This document shows, piece after piece, positions 1-6,070 of a stretch of 32,281 bases of DNA (positions are counted from its first letter, which is position 1; each line of letters begins with the position of its first letter). Source of the stretch: Candidatus Krumholzibacteriota bacterium (GTDB lineage: Bacteria > Krumholzibacteriota > Krumholzibacteriia > JAJRXK01). The position numbers and the translations under genes are program-made. Below the pieces are notes generated by a model, which was not told where the DNA came from, ran no database searches, and was given only the letters and a program-made list of their open reading frames with translations. The stretch covers positions 1 through 32,281 of the forward strand of contig JAJRXK010000021.1 in the NCBI GenBank assembly GCA_024276305.1, written 5' to 3'.

Positions 1-160
1 CCCACAGCAGCACCAAGGCCGAGCTCTCATTGCTGAACGATCCTTGCGTTTTCGTCCGCCGGCGAAACTCGCCGTTCAATCGCTCGATCTGGTTCGTCGT
101 GCGAAGACTCTTCCACTGCGACTTCGGATAGCGGATAGCGTCCCGACTGTTGTGGAAAAA
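1..160 (-). mobile_element. IS256-family (mutator-type) transposase, C-terminal fragment
   Basis: Read on the minus strand, this stretch encodes YPKSQWKSLRTTNQIERLN followed by a basic RRRTK segment and G-SFSNES-ALVLL. That is the conserved C-terminal block of IS256-type DDE transposases (LRTTN-IERLN-E-RRRTK-G-F-N). The frame stays open to about 220 but has no start codon there, and it is stopped by a TAG complementary to 221-223, so the protein is truncated at its N-terminus. The C-terminal end runs off the window edge. It is probably an inactive remnant. Family assignment rests on motif recognition alone. Confidence 0.65.
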
Positions 161-163
161 GGA

Positions 164-230
164 GTTGGCGTAGTCTCTGGGTGAAAACCTAGACGCCCCG
201 AAGTGGGCTAACCCAAAGGACTACGCCAAC
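164..230. repeat. 12-bp inverted repeat pair, possible transposon ends
   Basis: GTTGGCGTAGTC at 164-175 is repeated exactly in inverted orientation as GACTACGCCAAC at 219-230, separated by 43 bases. The pair lies between the transposase fragment and an ATG at 231. Exact 12-mers this close together suggest terminal inverted repeats of an insertion sequence, or the joint of two element ends. No target-site duplication was recognised, so this stays tentative. Confidence 0.45.
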
Positions 231-395
231 ATGCAAGACCATATCACTGCCCTGCCGAGCAGGGAATCCGCAGTTGATCTCCTTCGTCAGACCCTTTCCT
301 CAAGGGTCCGTGAGGTGGCACCACGACTTTCTGCCGCTGACGTAGATGCGCAGGACGAGGCCATCGCCGAGGTGATGGTCTCGGTCAGTGCGCCC
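231..395 (+). pseudogene. Possible N-terminal remnant of a transposase
   Basis: An ATG directly follows the right arm of the inverted repeat. It opens a frame with a helical, acidic N-terminus (AVDLLRQTLSSRVREVAPRL, then a short Ala/Asp-rich stretch). The pattern faintly resembles the N-terminal helix of IS256-type transposases. After about residue 55 the frame loses any protein-like character and runs through a promoter-like sequence. It could equally be a short spurious frame. I do not recognise a function. Confidence 0.22.
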
Positions 396-430
396 GGGGG
401 CGAGGTTTGCGATTCGGTGGCGCTTTCTTT

Positions 431-459
431 TTGCCACGGTGTTCCTCACGGTGTATATT
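431..459 (+). promoter_or_regulatory. Strong sigma-70-type promoter
   Basis: The -35 box TTGCCA (431-436; 5 of 6 consensus) and the -10 box TATATT (454-459; 5 of 6) are separated by exactly 17 bases. A TG pair sits just before the -10 box. Transcription would start near 466 and read into the tRNA-Pro fragment and then apt. It may be the former tRNA promoter or an outward promoter from the mobile element. Confidence 0.6.
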
Positions 460-523
460 GCCGGTCGTTCGCATGCCCGAATCGCCGAATACGCGCCGAT
501 ATCGAGCAGTAACCGAGGCAGCC

Positions 524-574
<51 letters not shown>

Positions 575-623
575 TACTTCAGATGGGAACGGGGCCGGGG
601 AAGGCCTCGGCGGAGCCGGTCCG

Positions 624-1187
624 ATGGCAGAGAGCATGTCCCTCGAAGCAAGACTCAAGTCCGAGATCCGCGCCGTTCCCGATTTCCCGAAGCCGGGAAT
701 CCTCTTCCGGGACATCACTCCGCTCTTGGCCGATGTCGAGACCTTCGATGCCTGCATCGAAGACTTCGTGGCCCGTTATCGCTCTCAGAACGTCGACGCG
801 ATCGTGGGGGTGGAGAGTCGGGGATTCCTCTTCGGTGCGCCCTTGGCCCTGAGATTGGGATGCGCGTTCGTGCCCATGCGCAAGGCCGGGAAGTTGCCCG
901 CGGCCACATTCCGTCGGAGCTATGCCCTCGAATACGGAGAGGCGACGCTGGAGATCCATCGCGATGCCTTCCGATCCGGGCCGCGCGTGGTGTTGCTCGA
1001 CGATCTCCTGGCCACGGGGGGGACCGCCCTGGCCGGGGCCGAATTGGTGGAGGAAGCCGGCGGCGAGGTCGTGGAAATCGCCTTCGTGATCGAGTTGGAA
1101 GCCTTGGCGGGGCGCGCGTCACTCTCGCGGTGGCCAGTCCACGCCCAAGTCGTTTACACTGCGGACGATGCATCGGGGCCCCAGTAG
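624..1187 (+). CDS. apt: Adenine phosphoribosyltransferase
   Basis: This enzyme salvages adenine by joining it to PRPP to give AMP and pyrophosphate in the cytosol. The 187-residue product has the usual length. It shows the N-terminal VPDFPKPGILFRDITPLL block, the VESRGFLFGAPLA segment, and the PRPP-binding loop VVLLDDLLATGGTA. The ATG at 624 is preferred because GGAG (612-615) lies 8 bases upstream; a second in-frame ATG occurs at 636. The gene lies directly downstream of the tRNA-Pro remnant and may use the promoter at 431-459. Its TAG stop (1185-1187) is inside the following tRNA-Arg gene, so the two share 10 bases. Confidence 0.96.
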   Translation: MAESMSLEARLKSEIRAVPDFPKPGILFRDITPLLADVETFDACIEDFVARYRSQNVDAIVGVESRGFLFGAPLALRLGCAFVPMRKAGKLPAATFRRSYALEYGEATLEIHRDAFRSGPRVVLLDDLLATGGTALAGAELVEEAGGEVVEIAFVIELEALAGRASLSRWPVHAQVVYTADDASGPQ

Positions 1188-1254
1188 CTCAGTTGGATAG
1201 AGCACAGGTTTCCTAAACCTGGTGTCAGAGGTTCAATTCCTCTCTGGGGCACCA
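1178..1254 (+). tRNA. tRNA-Arg(CCT)
   Basis: A complete 77-base cloverleaf. The acceptor stem is GCCCCAG/CTGGGGC, the D-stem GCTC/GAGC, the anticodon stem CAGGT/ACCTG with loop TTCCTAA, and the T-arm AGAGG-TTCAATT-CCTCT. Discriminator A and an encoded CCA follow. Anticodon CCT reads AGG arginine codons. The first 10 bases overlap the 3' end of apt, so it is probably processed from an apt transcript. Confidence 0.96.
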
Positions 1255-1438
1255 TCTCCCTTCCTGACGGCGATCCTCTATTCGACGGTCCGAGAGAAGC
1301 AAATGGGGCGGTCCGCGCAAGTGTGCCTCGAGTGGGTGAGGCGCCTGGGATCGAGGCTAGCGCAGGGACTGGCGTCGACTTAGATTGAGGGGTCGCGTGA
1401 GGGCTGAGGACCGCTCCGTTGGCCTTCCCGCACCTTCG

Positions 1439-1468
1439 TTGACCGAATGGGCATCGAACCCATAGAAT
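1439..1468 (+). promoter_or_regulatory. Sigma-70-type promoter for the TPR-protein gene
   Basis: TTGACC (1439-1444; 5 of 6) and TAGAAT (1463-1468; 5 of 6) are separated by 18 bases. The predicted transcript start near 1475 leaves a leader of roughly 55-60 bases before the gene. The rest of the 1255-1529 gap shows no gene that I can support. Confidence 0.55.
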
Positions 1469-1529
1469 AAACGGCCGTGTTTCGGGGTCCGTCGGCAGGT
1501 GGCGGAGAGTCCAGAGACCGCGATGGGAG

Positions 1530-2207
1530 ATGAGCGTGAGTGCGAACCGCATGACCAAGCAGGAGCTCCGACACGATAGTTTCGTGGAGGGGACCGCCAA
1601 GGCAACGGCCTTTCTTCAGCAGAATTTCATGGCCGTTCTGGTCGGAATCGCGGCCATCGCGGTGGTGGTACTGGGGACGATCTGGTGGAGCCAGACCCAG
1701 GAACGCACCGCGATCCAGGCCTCGCAGCTCATGTTTCGGGCGACCAGCCAGTATGGGGGGGCCCAGTACAGCGAGGCCCTGCTGACCCTGGACGATCTCA
1801 AGTCCCGCTTCGGCGGGACCGACGAAGGCCGCGACGCCTACTACCTGTCCGGCGCCTCGCACCTCGCGCTGGGAGAGTCCGATCCGGCCCTGGCCGACTT
1901 CGAGGAGTACCTCTCCAAGCGGCCCCACGGGCTCTATGCGAATGCGGCCGAATTGGGCGCGGCTCTGGCGTTGGAATCGCGGGGGGATCTTCCCGGGGCA
2001 GTGGCTCGACTGGCCGAACTCCGAGCCTCCTTGCCCCCAGACGACGCCCTCTTCGCTCAGGTCTGCCAGGCGGAGGCGCGAGTGCGCCAAGCTCAGTCCG
2101 ACATCGAGGGTGCGATCGCAGCCCTTCAGCCTCTGACCCAGAGCGACGACTTCAGCCAGAGCCTCGATGCCAAGAACCGTATCCAGGCCCTCGAGGCGCT
2201 CCGCTGA
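1530..2207 (+). CDS. Membrane-anchored tetratricopeptide-repeat protein
   Basis: A protein of about 225 residues with a short basic cytoplasmic N-terminus and one membrane helix at about residues 34-53 (FMAVLVGIAAIAVVVLGTIWW). A helical-repeat domain follows, probably periplasmic, with TPR-like spacing of Ala, Gly and Tyr residues (for example YYLSGASHLALGESDPALADF). The layout resembles the YfgM/TPR_21 class of inner-membrane TPR proteins, which act as scaffolds or chaperone partners at the envelope. The start is uncertain: ATG 1530 directly abuts GGGAG (1525-1529), whereas GTG 1536 sits 6 bases from it and may be the true start. The stop overlaps the next reading frame, suggesting coupling. 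Confidence 0.85.
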   Translation: MSVSANRMTKQELRHDSFVEGTAKATAFLQQNFMAVLVGIAAIAVVVLGTIWWSQTQERTAIQASQLMFRATSQYGGAQYSEALLTLDDLKSRFGGTDEGRDAYYLSGASHLALGESDPALADFEEYLSKRPHGLYANAAELGAALALESRGDLPGAVARLAELRASLPPDDALFAQVCQAEARVRQAQSDIEGAIAALQPLTQSDDFSQSLDAKNRIQALEALR

Positions 2208-2557
2208 TCCCAGATCGCCACAGAGAACGAGAGGTCCTTCTGGGCCTCCTCGCGTACTTGGGGCCGGGCGCACTGTGGACCGCGCACTGGGCGGCGGACA
2301 ATTCCTTCCTTCGACACCATGCCCGGCAGGGCTGCGGGCTCCTCCTGGCGGAGGCGGCCTGGATGGCGGTGTGGATCGTCCTGGGCCAGACCCTCGGACG
2401 CATTCCCTTCCTGGGGATCGTGGTCATGGTGGTCGTGGGCCTGGCCGCGGTGGGGACGACGGTGGCCTGGATCGCAGTGGGGATGGTGCGGGTCCTCGCA
2501 GGGCAGGAAGAGGAGCTTCCGGGGCTGGGACGGGCCATCCGGCACTGCTGGAAATAA
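2204..2557 (+). CDS. Small membrane protein (DUF4870-like)
   Basis: About 117 residues with the segment VLLGLLAYLGPGALW, then RHHARQGCGLLLAEAAW and two long hydrophobic stretches (AWMAVWIVLGQTLG and FLGIVVMVVVGLAAVGTTVAW). The pattern of a first hydrophobic strip, R-x-HA-x-Q and two more membrane helices resembles DUF4870 membrane proteins, whose function is unknown. No ATG, GTG or TTG lies in frame ahead of the conserved LLAYLG segment. The best candidate is a CTG at 2204 that overlaps the upstream TGA stop, with GAGG (2193-2196) 7 bases before it. Coding seems real because the hydrophobic pattern fits a family. The start is unsure. Confidence 0.6.
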   Translation: MIPDRHREREVLLGLLAYLGPGALWTAHWAADNSFLRHHARQGCGLLLAEAAWMAVWIVLGQTLGRIPFLGIVVMVVVGLAAVGTTVAWIAVGMVRVLAGQEEELPGLGRAIRHCWK

Positions 2558-2604
2558 TGGCGCATAAGATATATTATGTTAACTAACACCGGGGGCCGAA
2601 GGAC

Positions 2605-2630
2605 GGGGCCTGATCCGTCGACCAGACCCC
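2605..2630. terminator. Hairpin between convergent genes
   Basis: GGGGCCTG (2605-2612) pairs with CAGACCCC (2623-2630), an 8-bp stem with one G-U pair and a 10-base loop. It lies between the ends of the + strand membrane-protein gene and the minus-strand trxA. Neither side has a proper T-tract, so it is only a possible bidirectional terminator. Confidence 0.4.
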
Positions 2631-2655
2631 CATCGTATTCTGGGCTCTTCGGGGC

Positions 2656-2982
2656 CTAGGCCAGGAGTTCTTGGATCTTCTGTTCGAGTCGATCCTTGGG
2701 ATGCGCGCCCACCATCTGATCGACGACTTCTCCGCCGCGATAGAAGAGCAGCGTGGGAATGCTGCGCACGCCATACTGTCCGGCCAGCGACTGATTCTCG
2801 TCGACATTGACCTTGGCGATCTTGACCTGGTCGGCGTGCTCGGAGGCGAGCTCCTCGAGGACCGGCGCGATGAGTTTGCAGGGACCGCACCAGGGTGCCC
2901 AGAAATCCACGAGGACCAGGCCGTCGTGCTGCTTCACTTCGGTTTCGAAAGTAGCTTCGTCGATATTCACGGGTGCGGACAT
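2656..2982 (-). CDS. trxA: Thioredoxin
   Basis: A 108-residue thioredoxin, the usual length for the family. It reduces disulfides on cytosolic targets such as ribonucleotide reductase and is itself recharged by thioredoxin reductase. The active site [12 protein letters not shown] (WCGPC at residues 31-35) and the cis-proline loop [10 protein letters not shown] are intact. The ATG at 2982 begins [12 protein letters not shown] and has GAGG about 7 bases upstream. The frame stays open further upstream, but that extension is unlike thioredoxin. It is the last gene of the minus-strand run that includes holA. Confidence 0.97.
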   Translation of the reverse strand: MSAPVNIDEATFETEVKQHDGLVLVDFWAPWCGPCKLIAPVLEELASEHADQVKIAKVNVDENQSLAGQYGVRSIPTLLFYRGGEVVDQMVGAHPKDRLEQKIQELLA

Positions 2983-3070
2983 AACAGACCTCGGTTCGCT
3001 GAAGACAGATTTCCGCGGGCGCGGGCAGCAGCGCTGCGTGATGGCCAAGGTAGAGAATGGCTCGGCAGTG

Positions 3071-4099
3071 TCAAGCGGCTCCCTCGGAGGCCCATCCCAG
3101 GAAGGCCAGGTCGTAGGCCATTCCCGCATCGATGCCCGTCCCCTTGGCATAGCCCTCGGCTCGGCGGTAGAGTTCCAGTGTGCGCATGAGGTGATCGCTG
3201 GAATACTTCAGAGCCAAAGGAGTTAGGCGCTTGGCTTGCCAGGGACTGAGACCCAGCTTGCGGGCCGCGTCGCGGGCATCGACCCCGTCGTCGAGGGTGG
3301 CGCGCAGCTGCATCAGTTGACGAAAACGCCACAATACGATCGCCGAGGCACCGTAGACATCGCTGCCCCGTTGTCGCATTCGGAACCACTGACGCAGGGC
3401 CACGACCGGGTCGCGGGGATCCATGCAGTCCACCAATTCGAAGGCCTCGAGGTCCCGGCTGGCGGACACCGCCCGGTGAATCTCCTCGGCCGACCACGGC
3501 TGGGCCTCTCGGGCCTCGGACCTTGCCAGGGCCAGCTTCTGGACTTCGCTCTCGAGCTCTCCCAGATCCTCCCCCACCAGGTCCAGCAGCAGCTCGACGG
3601 CCTCGGGCTGGAGAGACACTCCGTGGGCTGCCGCCTGACGCTGCACTTGGTGTCGGAGGGCCGCGCCACGCAGGGGCGCGAAGTCCACCACTCTTCCGTG
3701 GGCCGCACAGGCCCCCACGAACTTCAGTCTCTTGTCCAATCGATCGCTGGTGAAGACCACCGTGGTGTCGGGGGAAGGCGAATCCAGGTAGCGCAGTAGA
3801 GGAGCGATGGTCTCTCCGGTCGGCAGGAGCTCGCAATGCCGGACCCAGACCAGACGGCGGCCACCGAACATGGCGTAGGCGGAGGCCTTCTGGGCGATCT
3901 CGGCGGGAGTGGTGTCATCGGCCCAGAGGAGATCCACATTCAGATCCCCCATCGCCGGATCCACATTCTCCTGGCGGAGCCACTGGGCGGTGCGCTCGGC
4001 CCGGAAGCGATCCGATCCGGCCAAGAGGTAGACCGGGTGGCGAAGCCCCTGCTTCAGCTCCGACCGCAATTCCTCGGGACTGATCACGGTGGGCGCCAT
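3071..4099 (-). CDS. holA: DNA polymerase III delta subunit
   Basis: The delta subunit of the clamp loader opens the beta sliding clamp so that it can be placed on primed DNA. The product (about 342 residues) matches the family length. It has the N-terminal [17 protein letters not shown] segment, the region around [14 protein letters not shown], the helical [22 protein letters not shown] stretch in two parts, and a C-terminal collar domain ending [16 protein letters not shown] 4099 is preferred: it overlaps the lptE TGA by one base (TGATG) and has GGAGGAG a few bases upstream. A GTG at 4105 is the alternative. LptE followed by HolA is the classical order, and the overlap suggests coupled translation. 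Confidence 0.92.
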   Translation of the reverse strand: MAPTVISPEELRSELKQGLRHPVYLLAGSDRFRAERTAQWLRQENVDPAMGDLNVDLLWADDTTPAEIAQKASAYAMFGGRRLVWVRHCELLPTGETIAPLLRYLDSPSPDTTVVFTSDRLDKRLKFVGACAAHGRVVDFAPLRGAALRHQVQRQAAAHGVSLQPEAVELLLDLVGEDLGELESEVQKLALARSEAREAQPWSAEEIHRAVSASRDLEAFELVDCMDPRDPVVALRQWFRMRQRGSDVYGASAIVLWRFRQLMQLRATLDDGVDARDAARKLGLSPWQAKRLTPLALKYSSDHLMRTLELYRRAEGYAKGTGIDAGMAYDLAFLGWASEGAA

Positions 4100-4638
4100 C
4101 ACCACTCCTCCACGACCAGGTTGAGAATCCCCTCCACGATCATCTGGGCGGCTTCCTCCCGGGCCGCGGCCTCCCCCGCTGCCCCCTCGTCGACATAGAA
4201 GCTGCCGGTGCCACGAATCACCTTGGGACCGGCCACGGACTCGTCGTCACTGCGGCGACGAAGCTCGACTTCGACTTCGATGTCGATGCGATACTCCTCC
4301 GCCTGGCGGTCGGCTCCGAAGAAGGCCTCCTGGAAGCGGTAGCTGCGGACCGTCCCGACGACCAACACATCGGCCCGGCTGTCGTCGGTGACCCGGAGGG
4401 TGCGGTCGTTGATCAGACCGTTCAGGATGGCGTCGGTGAGTTCGACTTCGATGTCGGGTTCGGTACTGCGGTTCTCGAAGTAGGGAACCGCCACCGATTC
4501 GATGCCCGGGCGGAGCTTGCCCGGCTTGACGCTGTAGGCACAGCCGGTCGCGAGGGGAAAGAGCAGAGCCCCGGTCAGGACCACGGAAAGGACGGTCCCG
4601 AGCCGAGCGCGGATCTTGGATGCAGAGCGTTGGTCCAA
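4099..4638 (-). CDS. lptE: LPS-assembly lipoprotein LptE family protein
   Basis: A 179-residue lipoprotein. The signal peptide (residues 1-32) ends in the lipobox-like LATGC, placing the lipid-modified cysteine at about residue 33. The mature part begins YSVKPGKLRPGIESVAVPYF and continues with NRSTEPDIEVELTDAI, which is characteristic of LptE/DUF-type proteins. LptE plugs the LptD barrel and helps insert lipopolysaccharide into the outer leaflet. The gene immediately precedes holA, as in many Gram-negatives, which supports the call. GGGAG lies about 5 bases before ATG 4638. Confidence 0.85.
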   Translation of the reverse strand: MDQRSASKIRARLGTVLSVVLTGALLFPLATGCAYSVKPGKLRPGIESVAVPYFENRSTEPDIEVELTDAILNGLINDRTLRVTDDSRADVLVVGTVRSYRFQEAFFGADRQAEEYRIDIEVEVELRRRSDDESVAGPKVIRGTGSFYVDEGAAGEAAAREEAAQMIVEGILNLVVEEW

Positions 4639-4674
4639 TGGCGTCTCCCGAGGGGCCGCCCTGGACCCGCGGGA

Positions 4675-6069
4675 TCAGAGCAGCTCGAAATTCTTCATTC
4701 GGTAGCGCAGCTTATCACGGTTGAGGCGCAAAAGCTTCGCCGTTCGACTCTGGTTTCCGTCGGCGGCCCGGTAGGCCTTCTCGATCAACGACCGCTCGAG
4801 TTCTTCGACGATCTCCTCGAAATCGAGTCCGTCGCTGGGGATGGTGTCGACGATCGCCCGCTCGATCCGACGGATGACATCGATCTCTTCGTCTTCCTCC
4901 CGGGGCGAGAGAGGGATCTGATCCACGCCGAGAGTACGTCCATCGTGGAGCACCGCCACTCGCTCCATGACATTCTTGAGCTCCCGGATGTTTCCGGGCC
5001 ATCCGTAGTCGAGGAGACGACGCTCCGCGGCTTCGCTGATCTGCTCGAAGCTCTTGCCGAAGCGTTGGGAGAAGTGGGTCAGGAAGTGCAGGGCCAGCAC
5101 CGGAATGTCCTCGGCCCGGTCCCGCAGGGGCGGGACGAAGATGGGCATGACGTTCAGCCGGTAGAAGAGATCTTCGCGGAAGGTTCCTTCGGCCACCGCG
5201 CGTCGCAGATCGCGGTTGGTGGCGGCGATGATCCGGACGTTCACCGAGATGTCCTTGATTCCACCGACCCGACGGAAGGTCATCTTCTCGAGGACGCGGA
5301 GGAGCTTGACCTGCACGTTCATGCTCATCTCCCCGATCTCGTCGAGGAGCAGAGTGCCGCGGTGGGCCAGTTCGAGGAGGCCTACTTTTTCGTGGATCGC
5401 ATCGGTGAAGGCCCCGCGCTCGTGTCCGAAGAGTTCGCTCTCGAGGAGGGTCTCCGGAATCGAGGCGCAGTTGATCTCGAGCATCGCGTGGTCCCGGCGG
5501 GGAGAATTGCGATGGAGAAGAGTGGCGATGCTCTCCTTGCCCGCCCCGCTCTCCCCCTGAATCAGGCAGGTGGTGGCATCGGAGACTCCGAGGCAGCGAA
5601 TGAGTTCGTAGACCTCCCGCATGCGTGGAGACTGGCTGGGAACGACTTCTGGACTGTCGGCGAAGAGTTCCATGAGGTGATCGGGCTCGGTCGCCGGAAT
5701 CACCACTCGGCGGGCGAATCCCCGGTCGAGGGTCTCGAGGAGGTCTGCGAGGCGAATGGGCTTGTTCACGTAGTCGAAGGCGCCGAGCTTCATGGCTTCG
5801 ACCGACGTTTCCACGTCTCCGAAGGCGGTCATCATGACCACGAGCACTTGCGGGAGCGTTCGCCGGATCTCGTCCAACAGGCCCAGGCCCGAGCCATCGG
5901 GGAGCTTGAGATCGAGGAGAACGAGGTCGAAGCGAGAGTGTCCCAGTGCCGCTCGAGCTTGCGCGCAGTTGTTCGCGGTGGCGACTTCGTGGCCCTCGGC
6001 CTCGAGAGTCTTGCGCAAGAAGAAGAGGATCGATTCCTGGTCGTCGACGACGAGGATACGATGGGACAT
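4675..6069 (-). CDS. Sigma-54-dependent response regulator (NtrC family)
   Basis: A 464-residue activator with three domains. The receiver domain (1-120) has phospho-acceptor D53 in LVLLDLKLPDG, T81 and K103. The AAA+ domain (about 142-380) has Walker A GESGAGKE at 172-179, Walker B LLLDEIGE at 240-247 and AATNRDL. The C-terminal Fis-type helix-turn-helix (about 420-464) contains NQSRTAKLLRLNRDKLRYRM. The usual GAFTGA sigma-54 contact loop reads GAFTDA (219-224). The gene starts one base after the stop of the histidine kinase gene, so the two are a cognate pair. Target promoters are unknown, and the adjacent envelope genes are candidates. Confidence 0.95.
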   Translation of the reverse strand: MSHRILVVDDQESILFFLRKTLEAEGHEVATANNCAQARAALGHSRFDLVLLDLKLPDGSGLGLLDEIRRTLPQVLVVMMTAFGDVETSVEAMKLGAFDYVNKPIRLADLLETLDRGFARRVVIPATEPDHLMELFADSPEVVPSQSPRMREVYELIRCLGVSDATTCLIQGESGAGKESIATLLHRNSPRRDHAMLEINCASIPETLLESELFGHERGAFTDAIHEKVGLLELAHRGTLLLDEIGEMSMNVQVKLLRVLEKMTFRRVGGIKDISVNVRIIAATNRDLRRAVAEGTFREDLFYRLNVMPIFVPPLRDRAEDIPVLALHFLTHFSQRFGKSFEQISEAAERRLLDYGWPGNIRELKNVMERVAVLHDGRTLGVDQIPLSPREEDEEIDVIRRIERAIVDTIPSDGLDFEEIVEELERSLIEKAYRAADGNQSRTAKLLRLNRDKLRYRMKNFELL

Positions 6070-6070
6070 C

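Noticed and set aside
497-523. Intact tRNA-Pro with a divergent 5' half, or a split tRNA gene
   Set aside because: No D-arm or strand complementary to CGCCCCG is present here, and I noticed no separate 5' half elsewhere in the window.
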